Assembly (NCBI GenBank): GCA_028690885.1
Contig: JAQVAJ010000096.1
Span: 1 to 6,489 of the forward strand
Length of the DNA: 6,489 nucleotides
DNA from: Clostridia bacterium
Lineage (GTDB): Bacteria > Bacillota > Clostridia > DUPQ01
Direction of reading: 5' to 3'
The translations under genes were made by a program, and so were the position numbers. Numbering within the stretch: the stretch's first letter is position 1; each line of letters starts with the position of its first letter. The notes under the pieces were generated by a model, which saw nothing but the letters and a program-made list of their open reading frames with translations, was not told the origin of the DNA and made no database searches. Below are positions 1-5,981 of the stretch, in pieces.

Positions 1-674
1 GATTTATAATCCCGCAGTTGTTTATACGAATTCCCATTTTACAGCTTCTTAGTGCAAATCCATCAGTTACACAGTTCAGCGAGGATAATAAGTATTTTTT
101 TCTGTTAATCCTGGCTTTCTCTGCCGGTTTATTTGAAACAACAGGAAGACTGATTGTGCTTAAGGTTCTTTCAAAAAATGAACTATCATATTACAGTTCA
201 CTGGGAGCTGGATATGGGCATGGTGCAGCAGAAGCAGTCGGTCTTATAGGACTTACATATATTAATAACATTATATTCGCAATTATGATTAATACAGGTT
301 CGCTTCCTTTAGGTGAACAATATGAATCCATCAAAGAAACTTTCTTAACTACATCATCTTCACTTTTCTATGCAGCTGGTATAGAAAGAATCCTTACGGT
401 TGTTTTTCATATTGGTCTTACGGTTTTTCTGGCATATATGATGACAAAGAAAAGAACTTTTGCCGGATTTGTGCTTTGTATAGTTTTACATACTTTACTC
501 GATTTTACAGTAGTATCAGTAAGCATGTTAACACAGAATACATGGATCAGTTTGGCAGTCTTGCTTGTGTTTACAGTTATTTCAGCTATATATATTATTA
601 AGGTTAAAAACAAATTTAAAATAAAGGAGATGCCGATGGATCCTGCTGCTAAAGCATTGGAAGAAGGCTATTAG
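1..674 (+). CDS. YhfC-family putative intramembrane protease, 5' truncated
   Basis: This is the 3' part of a multi-pass membrane protein. The frame is open to the left edge (codons for FIIPQ precede the TTG at 18), so the true start lies outside the window and TTG 18 is not a credible start; roughly 40 N-terminal residues are probably missing. Numbering from that TTG, the visible family marks are RIPIL (4-8), FETTGR (39-44), GYGHGAAEA (65-73), ERI (123-125), and H158 with D162 late in the chain. These polar residues sit inside about five hydrophobic segments and fit the YhfC family (PF10086), described as a glutamic-type or metal-dependent intramembrane protease related to CPBP/PrsW. The substrate is unknown. 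The chain ends in a short charged tail (MDPAAKALEEGY). It is spaced 4 nt from the next gene, so the two are probably co-transcribed. Family assignment is by remembered motifs; proteolytic activity is inference. Confidence 0.8.
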   Translation, partial: FIIPQLFIRIPILQLLSANPSVTQFSEDNKYFFLLILAFSAGLFETTGRLIVLKVLSKNELSYYSSLGAGYGHGAAEAVGLIGLTYINNIIFAIMINTGSLPLGEQYESIKETFLTTSSSLFYAAGIERILTVVFHIGLTVFLAYMMTKKRTFAGFVLCIVLHTLLDFTVVSVSMLTQNTWISLAVLLVFTVISAIYIIKVKNKFKIKEMPMDPAAKALEEGY

Positions 675-678
675 AAAA

Positions 679-990
679 ATGAAACTTTTAACAATTGATT
701 ATGTTCCAGGAAAAGAAATTGAGGATTTAGGATTAGTGCAAGCCGGTATGGTTCAGTCAAAAAATATCGGAAAAGACATCGCTGCAAGTTTTAAAACATT
801 AGTCGGTGGCGAGCTGTTTGGGTATACTGAAATGATGAACGAATCCAGAGCAATGGCTACAAAAAGAATTGTAGAGCAGGCAGAAAAGATGGGAGCTGAT
901 GCTATTATCGGTATTCGATATGTATCTGCTGCTATTGTACAGGGAGCTGCTGAAGTCGTAGCGTATGGTACAGCAGTAAAGATAAAATAG
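679..990 (+). CDS. YbjQ/UPF0145 (DUF74) family protein, 103 aa
   Basis: This is a complete small cytosolic protein of the YbjQ family (PF01906, often labelled a heavy-metal-binding domain). The normal landmarks are present in order: PGKEIEDLGLV (10-20), a QSKNIGKDIAA stretch (26-36), GGELFGYTEMMNESR (43-57), then AEKMGADAIIGIR (68-80) and a C-terminal YGTAVKIK (96-103). The length of 103 residues matches the usual 100-110. Family members form pentamers in crystal structures; the cellular role is not established, and metal binding is a database label more than a shown function. The ATG is 4 nt after the preceding stop, with a GGAAGAAGG ribosome site inside the end of the upstream gene (about 659-667), so it likely shares that gene's transcript. 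No clear hairpin terminator follows; the next feature is the pyr promoter. Confidence 0.93.
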   Translation: MKLLTIDYVPGKEIEDLGLVQAGMVQSKNIGKDIAASFKTLVGGELFGYTEMMNESRAMATKRIVEQAEKMGADAIIGIRYVSAAIVQGAAEVVAYGTAVKIK

Positions 991-1048
991 TAAGTGATTT
1001 GAATTTTGATTTATCGTTAAATTTTTAAGGTTAATTTACTAAAACTAC

Positions 1049-1077
1049 TTGCTATATCAAGATATATTTGGTACTAT
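1049..1077 (+). promoter_or_regulatory. Sigma-A-like promoter of the pyr operon
   Basis: A TTGCTA -35 box (1049-1054) is separated by exactly 17 nt from a TACTAT -10 box (1072-1077). The -10 is preceded by TGG (1069-1071), which gives an extended -10 (TGN). Transcription would begin near A1084/G1085, placing the PyrR-binding hairpin about 10 nt into the transcript. The -10 is 4/6 to consensus but keeps the TA and final AT. Position, spacing and the immediate downstream attenuator make it the best candidate; no start-site data support it. Confidence 0.6.
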
Positions 1078-1093
1078 ATTAAAAGAACTTTAA

Positions 1094-1114
1094 GTGCGGT
1101 GCAGAGATACCCAC
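1094..1114 (+). promoter_or_regulatory. PyrR-binding hairpin (anti-antiterminator)
   Basis: GTG-C-GGTG (1094-1101) pairs with TACC-CAC (1108-1114), giving seven base pairs with a single bulged C at 1097. The loop is the hexaloop CAGAGA (1102-1107). Known PyrR sites in Gram-positive pyr leaders have a CNGNGA hexaloop on a short stem with an asymmetric bulge below and an AAGG nearby 3'; here ACAAGG follows at 1113-1118. An outer CTTTA/TAAAG pairing (1088-1092 with 1125-1129) could extend the fold. Binding of PyrR with UMP or UTP should hold this hairpin and free the terminator arm. The upper stem (GGUG/UACC) differs from the common AGUC/GGCU form. Confidence 0.82.
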
Positions 1115-1158
1115 AAGGTGTTTATAAAGAAGAATTAACAAGATTCATCTATCCTTGT
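1113..1158 (+). promoter_or_regulatory. Antiterminator of the pyrR leader
   Basis: ACAAGG (1113-1118) is complementary to CCTTGT (1153-1158), the upstream arm of the terminator. Between them, AGA (1128-1130) can pair with TCT (1148-1150) and GAAT (1132-1135) with ATTC (1143-1146), leaving a seven-base loop. The 5' end overlaps the 3' arm of the PyrR hairpin by two bases and the 3' end takes most of the terminator's left arm, so all three folds exclude each other. This is the layout expected of PyrR attenuation. Pairing was read by eye, without an energy calculation. Confidence 0.72.
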
Positions 1159-1185
1159 ATGCATGCGCAGACAAGGATTTTTTTT
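1151..1185 (+). terminator. Intrinsic terminator (attenuator) upstream of pyrR
   Basis: ATCCTTGT (1151-1158) pairs perfectly with ACAAGGAT (1171-1178). Inside, TGC (1160-1162) pairs with GCA (1167-1169) across an A-G mismatch, closing on a four-base loop. Eight T residues (1178-1185) follow directly. It lies 25 nt before the pyrR start and ends ahead of its ribosome site, so it acts as a regulated stop for the whole operon, not as the end of the upstream gene. Confidence 0.9.
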
Positions 1186-1197
1186 AGAAATTTATGC

Positions 1198-1204
1198 AAG
1201 GAGG
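1198..1204 (+). promoter_or_regulatory. Ribosome binding site that fixes the pyrR start
   Basis: AAGGAGG is a full Shine-Dalgarno match placed 5 nt before GTG 1210. It selects this GTG over the upstream in-frame GTG at 1099, which has no ribosome site and lies inside the PyrR hairpin, and over the in-frame ATG at 1231, which would remove the first strand of PyrR. Confidence 0.85.
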
Positions 1205-1209
1205 CGAAT

Positions 1210-1746
1210 GTGGAGTTCAAAGCTACTTTGATGGATGAAGATGCGGTAAAAAGATCGTTAATCCGTATATCACATGAAATCTTAGAAGACAACAAGGGTC
1301 CAGAAGGGATCTGTCTAGTAGGTATTAAAACCAGAGGAATTCCATTAGCTGAAAGAATAGCAAAAAATATTGAACACATTTCAGGAGTAAAGGTACCAGT
1401 CGGGATACTGGATATAACATTATATCGTGATGACTTATCAAAATGCTCTGAAGATCCGATACTTAACGCAACTGATATACAATTTAAAATTACAGGAAAA
1501 AACGTCATCCTTATCGATGACGTTATTTTTACCGGACGTACTGCGCGGGCAGCTATGGATGCAATTTTCTCTATAGGCAGAGCTGCAAAGATTAAGTTAG
1601 CGGTACTAATTGACAGAGGACACAGGGAACTTCCTATAAGACCGGATTTCGTAGGCAAAAATGTGCCATCAGCCAAGGGCGAGATGATTGCTGTGAAGCT
1701 TTTGGAAACAGACGGGATAACAGGTGTGAGCCTTTATCGTATATAA
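1210..1746 (+). CDS. pyrR: PyrR, bifunctional pyr operon RNA attenuator / uracil phosphoribosyltransferase
   Basis: PyrR binds pyr leader RNA in response to UMP/UTP and causes early termination; many members also convert uracil plus PRPP to UMP. From GTG 1210 the protein has 178 residues, close to the usual 180, and aligns with B. subtilis PyrR from the first residue. Visible marks are NKG (28-30), VGIKTRGI (37-44), DITLYRDDLS (68-77), the PRPP loop with IDDVIFTGRT (102-111), and DRGHRELPIR (135-144) followed by GKNVP. Basic residues R139, R144 and K150 in this last part match positions I recall as RNA-contacting. R19 and H22 are also kept, but position 18 is Ile (Thr in B. subtilis) and 27 is Asp (Arg there). 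The frame stays open back to 1099 through the attenuator, so an automatic call may be 37 residues too long. It is the first gene of the operon and is controlled by the attenuator just before it. Confidence 0.96.
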   Translation: MEFKATLMDEDAVKRSLIRISHEILEDNKGPEGICLVGIKTRGIPLAERIAKNIEHISGVKVPVGILDITLYRDDLSKCSEDPILNATDIQFKITGKNVILIDDVIFTGRTARAAMDAIFSIGRAAKIKLAVLIDRGHRELPIRPDFVGKNVPSAKGEMIAVKLLETDGITGVSLYRI

Positions 1747-1780
1747 GTATTTATAAATTTTTCTAGGAGGAGAAATAACA

Positions 1781-3127
1781 ATGGGAAAAACAGTAAATGA
1801 ACGCTTCACATTGAAAACGGCAGTGCTAAGCTTTCAGCACATGTTCGCAATGTTCGGAGCAACGGTCCTTGTACCGATTCTTGCAGGAATGAGCATTTCA
1901 GTGGCATTGCTTTCAGCAGGATTAGGAACAATAGCTTTCTACTTTATAACAAAGAAGAAAGTTCCGGTATTTTTAGGAAGCAGTTTTGCGTTCCTGCCGG
2001 CTCTAATAGCATCTATGGCAGGTGCTGGAGATATCGGCTCAGCTACATGGAATGTGGCAATGGGAAAAACAAGCGTAGCTATTATGATGGCAGGTCTTGT
2101 ATATGTCATATTCTCTCTCTTGCTTAAAAAGATAGGCGTAGAAAGAATAAGAAAATTATTCCCGCCTATAGTTGTTGGCCCGGTTATCATAGTTATAGGT
2201 ATGATTCTTGCACCTAAGATGTTCTATAACAATATTATAGGACAGTCCATATGGAATAATATCCCAGCATGGAAAGAATGGACAGCAGCAGGAATCACAG
2301 CTTTAACAATTCTTGTAGTAAGCGCGGTAGCAAAACCAAAGAGTTTCTTCAAAGTAATTCCGATTCTCATGGGATTTGTTGTCGGATATATCTACTCATT
2401 AATAATTGGTCTTGTTGATTATTCAACAGTTGACTGGAGTCAGATAATAATATTCCAGGATTTAGGTAAGACATTCAGTTTCTATAAGAATCTGTCCTTT
2501 GATTTAGGAGTTATACTGTCAGTTGTTCCAATTGCGATAGTTACCTTTATGGAGCATCTTGGTGATATATCTGCAAACAGCACAGTATGTAACAAAGACT
2601 TCATGGTAGACCCTGGTATCAATAGAACAGTAATGGGCGATGGCGTTGCAACCTTCATAGCAGGCGCACTTGGTGGACCTCCAAATACAACATATGGAGA
2701 AAACACAGCAGTTCTTGCAATAACAAAGAACTATAACCCAAGAAACATCTTCTATGCAGCAGTAATGGCAGTTATATTCGGTTCCATAACCATATTCGGT
2801 ACAGCAGTAAGCACAATTCCATCTGCTGTAATCGGAGGAGCTTCAATAGTACTCTTCGGAATGATATCTGCAGCTGGTCTTAGAGCATTAGTTGACGGAA
2901 AAGTTGATTTCTCAGATACTAAGAATATATTAGTAGTATCAGTAATTCTTTCAGTAGGACTTGGCTTAGGTGCTATGAGTCTTGCAGGTGATGTAACTGG
3001 TGATACAGCATACAAACTTATGATTGGTGCAGTAGAGATTTCTCCTCTTGCAGTAGCAACCCTTATAGGTATAATATTAAATCTTGTAATACCTGCTGAC
3101 AAGAAAGACGAAGCAGAAAGCAAGTAA
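1781..3127 (+). CDS. uraA: Uracil permease (NCS2 family, UraA/PyrP)
   Basis: This inner-membrane transporter takes up uracil, most likely with protons, feeding salvage through uracil phosphoribosyltransferase. The 448 residues are rich in hydrophobic segments, compatible with the 14-helix UraA fold. Visible family marks are FQHMFAMFGATVLVP near the N-terminus (18-32; Q19-H20), LGSSFAFLPA (65-74), FMEHLGD (256-262) and GGPPNTTYGENTA (298-310). E258 and E307 correspond to the two glutamates known to contact uracil and support transport in E. coli UraA. The C-terminus is a short charged tail. The ATG follows an AGGAGGAG ribosome site (1765-1772). The gap after pyrR is 34 nt and has no PyrR site or terminator, unlike B. 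subtilis, where a second attenuator sits between pyrR and pyrP. Uracil rather than xanthine is inferred from the motifs and the operon. Confidence 0.95.
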   Translation: MGKTVNERFTLKTAVLSFQHMFAMFGATVLVPILAGMSISVALLSAGLGTIAFYFITKKKVPVFLGSSFAFLPALIASMAGAGDIGSATWNVAMGKTSVAIMMAGLVYVIFSLLLKKIGVERIRKLFPPIVVGPVIIVIGMILAPKMFYNNIIGQSIWNNIPAWKEWTAAGITALTILVVSAVAKPKSFFKVIPILMGFVVGYIYSLIIGLVDYSTVDWSQIIIFQDLGKTFSFYKNLSFDLGVILSVVPIAIVTFMEHLGDISANSTVCNKDFMVDPGINRTVMGDGVATFIAGALGGPPNTTYGENTAVLAITKNYNPRNIFYAAVMAVIFGSITIFGTAVSTIPSAVIGGASIVLFGMISAAGLRALVDGKVDFSDTKNILVVSVILSVGLGLGAMSLAGDVTGDTAYKLMIGAVEISPLAVATLIGIILNLVIPADKKDEAESK

Positions 3128-3141
3128 CGAATTTCATTTAT

Positions 3142-3173
3142 GGCTGCCCTCTTTAAATGGGGGCAGCCTATTT
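3142..3173 (+). terminator. GC-rich hairpin between uraA and pyrC; leaky terminator or processing element
   Basis: GGCTGCCCTC (3142-3151) pairs with GGGGGCAGCC (3159-3168): ten pairs, one of them T-G, with a seven-base TTTAAAT loop. The following bases are TATTT and then AACAGG, so the U tract is short and broken. It begins 14 nt after the uraA stop, and the pyrC ribosome site starts at 3177. No CNGNGA loop or competing antiterminator arm is visible, so it is not a PyrR site. It may reduce read-through to pyrC or protect the 3' end of a pyrR-uraA transcript. The hairpin is certain; full termination is doubtful. Confidence 0.7.
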
Positions 3174-3187
3174 AACAGGAGGATGTC

Positions 3188-4369
3188 ATGTTATTAAAGA
3201 ACGCTTTTATATATATAGATGGAAGCTTCAAATCCTCCGATTTATATATTATCAATGAAACCGAGTGGATAATCGGTGAAGATCTTTCATCTATAAAGTG
3301 TGATCAGATTATTGACCTTTCAAAAAAATATATTGTTCCAGGGCTTGTTGATGTGCATGTTCATCTCAGAGAGCCTGGATTTGAATACAAAGAAACAATT
3401 TTGACTGGCTCTGAAAGTGCCAAAGCTGGAGGATTTACGTCGATATGTGCAATGCCCAATGTCACCCCATCACCTGATGATATTGATAATATCAGGTTGA
3501 TACAGGATATTGTTGACAAGGATGCATGTATCAATGTATATCAATACAGCTGCATAACAGAAGGCAGATTAGGACAGAATCTGGTTGATGTTTCAAAACT
3601 AAAAGACTTTGTTATAGGTTTTTCAGATGACGGAAACCCTGTTTCATCTGATTTGATAATGAAGAAAATGATTGAGCAATCGGCTATGCATGATGTACTT
3701 ATTGCCGCTCATTGTGAAGACTTCTCATATGAAGATCCTAGAATGAGTGAATATATGAATATTAAAAGGGATATTGAATTGCTAAAAAATACGGATACTT
3801 CATGCAGATATCATGTCTGTCATGTATCATCTAAAAAAAGCATTGAATTAATAAGGCAGGCAAAAAAAGATGGAATCAGCGTGACATGTGAGACTGCTCC
3901 TCATTATCTTGTCTTTACAAAAGAGGATGTGATATCTGAGAATTTCAAGATGAATCCGCCTTTGGGGGACAAAGAAGATAAAGAAGCATTGATTCAGGCA
4001 GTTTGTGATGGAACAATAGATATTATTGCAACTGACCATGCCCCACACACATATGAAGATAAATTAGCAGGTGCAATGGGAGTCATAGGAATGGAAACAT
4101 CCTTTTCCAGTATGTACACATATCTTGTTAAAACAGGAATCATAAAACTGGAAAAACTTATTGAGCTTATGTCAGTAAATCCTTCATGCATATTCAGAAT
4201 ACCTAAGTATTCTGATTTTACAGTGTTGGATTTAGATGCAGAAAATACAGTTAAATCTGATGGATTTCTGTCTTTGGGAAGAAATACTCCTTTTGAAGGA
4301 ATGACACTGAATGGACGAGTTATAAAAACAATCTGCAAAGGAAAAATAGTATGGGAATATACACAGTAA
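3188..4369 (+). CDS. pyrC: Dihydroorotase (type I)
   Basis: This enzyme reversibly cyclises N-carbamoyl-aspartate to dihydroorotate, the third step of de novo UMP synthesis, in the cytosol. Amidohydrolase-fold marks are DVHVHLREPG (55-64, metal ligands H57 and H59, substrate R61), PN (90-91), FSDDGNP (145-151), AHCED (174-178, H175), HVCHVSS (209-215, H212), CETAPHY (234-240), NPP (256-258) and ATDHAPH (281-287, catalytic D283). An Asp in the SDDG segment, in place of the carbamylated lysine, is typical of the bacillus-type class I enzymes. The 393 residues are shorter than the usual 420-430; most of the loss is between AHCED and HVCHVSS. The conserved Arg after NPPL is Gly260 here. The start has an AGGAGG site (3177-3182), 5 nt before the ATG. 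The 3' end overlaps pyrK by 19 nt. Confidence 0.97.
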   Translation: MLLKNAFIYIDGSFKSSDLYIINETEWIIGEDLSSIKCDQIIDLSKKYIVPGLVDVHVHLREPGFEYKETILTGSESAKAGGFTSICAMPNVTPSPDDIDNIRLIQDIVDKDACINVYQYSCITEGRLGQNLVDVSKLKDFVIGFSDDGNPVSSDLIMKKMIEQSAMHDVLIAAHCEDFSYEDPRMSEYMNIKRDIELLKNTDTSCRYHVCHVSSKKSIELIRQAKKDGISVTCETAPHYLVFTKEDVISENFKMNPPLGDKEDKEALIQAVCDGTIDIIATDHAPHTYEDKLAGAMGVIGMETSFSSMYTYLVKTGIIKLEKLIELMSVNPSCIFRIPKYSDFTVLDLDAENTVKSDGFLSLGRNTPFEGMTLNGRVIKTICKGKIVWEYTQ

Positions 4370-5076
4370 ATAATATTAGGAAGCTTACATATGATACATA
4401 TGAGATGGTTTTATCCGGTGATACTTCATGGATAAAGGCGCCAGGTCAGTTTGTGAATATAAAAATTGATGGTCTTTTTTTAAGAAGACCTTTATCGGTA
4501 TGTGATATAGCTGATGATAAGATGACCTTGATATTCAAAGTAGTAGGACAAGGAACTGAAATACTGTCTTGTATGAAACCATTACAGCAACTGGATATAT
4601 TGTGTAATCTTGGTAATGGGTATGATATTAATATAAAAACAGAAAAACCTCTTTTAATAGGCGGAGGATGCGGTGTGCCTCCTTTGTATTATCTTGCTAA
4701 GACACTTATTAAAAAAGGCAAGACTCCAAATGTAATTCTTGGATTTAACAAGAAGGATGATGTTTTCTATGAAAAAGAATTTGCGGACATTGGCTGTAAG
4801 GTATATGTCTGTTGTGTAGATGGAAGCTATGGATATAAAGGCTTTGCAACAGATGTTATAAGTATGATTGATTATGACTATATATTCACCTGTGGTCCTG
4901 AACCTATGCTAAAAGCTGTTTATGAGAACAGTTCAAAACCTGGACAGTTTTCTTTTGAAGAAAGGATGGGTTGCGGATTCGGCGCATGCATGGGGTGTAC
5001 ATGCAAGACTAAGTATGGATACAAAAGGATATGTAAAGATGGTCCGGTCTTATTCAAAGAGGAGATAATATGGTGA
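4351..5076 (+). CDS. pyrK: Dihydroorotate dehydrogenase B, electron transfer subunit PyrK
   Basis: PyrK carries FAD and a [2Fe-2S] cluster and passes electrons from the FMN of PyrD to NAD+, so orotate can be made without a quinone, which suits an anaerobe. The 241 residues fall into a ferredoxin-reductase-like FAD domain with RRPLSVCD (45-52), an NAD-binding domain with GGGCGVPPLYYLAK (104-117) and TCGPEPML (180-187), and a C-terminal cluster motif. There, C208, C213, C216 and C228 give C-x4-C-x2-C-x11-C, followed by KDGPVLF (229-235). An extra Cys (C218) lies within the motif. The ATG overlaps the end of pyrC by 19 nt and has AAAGGA at 4337-4342, 8 nt upstream. The 3' end overlaps pyrD by 7 nt, which would help the two subunits of the heterotetramer be made in equal amounts. 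Confidence 0.97.
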   Translation: MGIYTVNNIRKLTYDTYEMVLSGDTSWIKAPGQFVNIKIDGLFLRRPLSVCDIADDKMTLIFKVVGQGTEILSCMKPLQQLDILCNLGNGYDINIKTEKPLLIGGGCGVPPLYYLAKTLIKKGKTPNVILGFNKKDDVFYEKEFADIGCKVYVCCVDGSYGYKGFATDVISMIDYDYIFTCGPEPMLKAVYENSSKPGQFSFEERMGCGFGACMGCTCKTKYGYKRICKDGPVLFKEEIIW

Positions 5077-5981
5077 ATTTGAAAGTAAACTTAAGCGGAT
5101 TGGAGTTATCAAACCCCATAATACCTGCAAGTGGATGCTTTGGATTCGGAAAAGAATTCATACAGTATTACGATATTAACATCTTGGGCTCATTCTGCAC
5201 AAAAGGGACAACAAAAGAAGCCAGATTCGGAAATGATACCCCAAGGATTGCTGAAAGCAGTTGCGGTATGCTTAACAGCGTAGGATTACAGAATCCAGGA
5301 ATTTTGCATGTTGTGAGACAGGTTCTAAAGGAAATTTCATCATACTATTCCAAACCCGTAATAGCCAATATATCAGGCTTCTCAATTGAAGAATATGAAT
5401 ATTGCGCGAAAAGCTTAAGAGGTATCGATAATATAGGGCTAATCGAGGTAAATATAAGCTGTCCCAATGTGCATGAGGGAGGTATGAGTTTTGGAACAAA
5501 TGCTGATATGGCTGCTAAAGTGACAAAAGCAGTTGTGAAGGTTGCTGACAAACCTGTATATATTAAATTATCTCCTAACGTGACTGATATAGTATCAATA
5601 GCAAAAGCATGCGAAGAAGCAGGAGCAGCAGGTATATGCGCTATTAATACCCTGTTAGGCATGAGAATCGATATTAAAAACAGAAAGCCTGTGTTAGCTA
5701 ATATAACTGGAGGATTGTCAGGACCTGCAGTCTTTCCTGTAGCTCTTCGTATGGTTTATCAGATATATAAGGCTGTTAAAATACCAATAATCGGTATAGG
5801 CGGTATAAGCAGCACTGATGATGTAATAGAGATGATGATGGCAGGAGCAACAGCTGTGCAGATAGGTTCAATGAATTTAATTGATCCATGTATATGTAAG
5901 ACAATTATTGAAGACTTACCTGAAAGACTTAATAGACTTAAAGTTAAGGATATAAATGAAATTATAGGAGGGGCGCATTAA
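5070..5981 (+). CDS. pyrD: Dihydroorotate dehydrogenase B, catalytic subunit (class 1B)
   Basis: This FMN-containing TIM-barrel enzyme oxidises dihydroorotate to orotate, the fourth pathway step, and works with PyrK. The length of 303 residues is normal for the family. Visible marks are NPIIPASGCFGFGKE (15-29), CTKGTT (43-48, K45), GMLNSVGLQNPG (66-77, N69), IANISG (98-103), VNISCPNVHEGG (127-138), KLSPN (166-170), INTL (192-195), TGGLSGPA (213-220) and GIGGI (242-246). The catalytic base is C131, as in class 1 enzymes; class 2 enzymes use Ser. Class 1B is decided by the adjoining pyrK. The ATG overlaps the pyrK stop by 7 nt, with AGAGGAG (5058-5064) ahead of it. The stop forms TAATG with the start of pyrF. 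Confidence 0.97.
   Translation: MVNLKVNLSGLELSNPIIPASGCFGFGKEFIQYYDINILGSFCTKGTTKEARFGNDTPRIAESSCGMLNSVGLQNPGILHVVRQVLKEISSYYSKPVIANISGFSIEEYEYCAKSLRGIDNIGLIEVNISCPNVHEGGMSFGTNADMAAKVTKAVVKVADKPVYIKLSPNVTDIVSIAKACEEAGAAGICAINTLLGMRIDIKNRKPVLANITGGLSGPAVFPVALRMVYQIYKAVKIPIIGIGGISSTDDVIEMMMAGATAVQIGSMNLIDPCICKTIIEDLPERLNRLKVKDINEIIGGAH

Noticed and set aside
18..20. TTG as the start of the first gene
   Set aside because: The frame is open to the left edge and the conserved RIPIL motif comes only three residues later, so the gene is cut by the window.
999..1027. A second promoter (TTGAAT 999-1004 with TTTTTA 1022-1027)
   Set aside because: The -10 is poor. The promoter at 1049-1077 has correct 17-nt spacing, an extended -10 and the right distance to the attenuator.
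991..1048. A terminator for the upstream two-gene unit
   Set aside because: The stretch is AT-rich and I find no GC hairpin with a T run, so read-through or termination cannot be called.
1099..1209. N-terminal extension giving a 215-residue PyrR from GTG 1099
   Set aside because: This GTG lies inside the PyrR hairpin about 15 nt from the predicted transcript start and has no ribosome site. The extension would translate the terminator, and the extra 37 residues have no counterpart in PyrR.
1149..1676. 175-codon minus-strand reading frame opposite pyrR
   Set aside because: It lies wholly opposite a certain gene, resembles no family I know and has no convincing ribosome site; it is a shadow of pyrR codon use.
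1747..1780. A second PyrR attenuator between pyrR and uraA
   Set aside because: Only 34 nt, with no CNGNGA loop, no hairpin and no terminator; it holds just the uraA ribosome site.
2752..3123. Minus-strand reading frames opposite uraA, pyrC and pyrD
   Set aside because: All are antisense to well-identified genes, with low-complexity Ser/Thr/Ile-rich translations typical of shadow frames.
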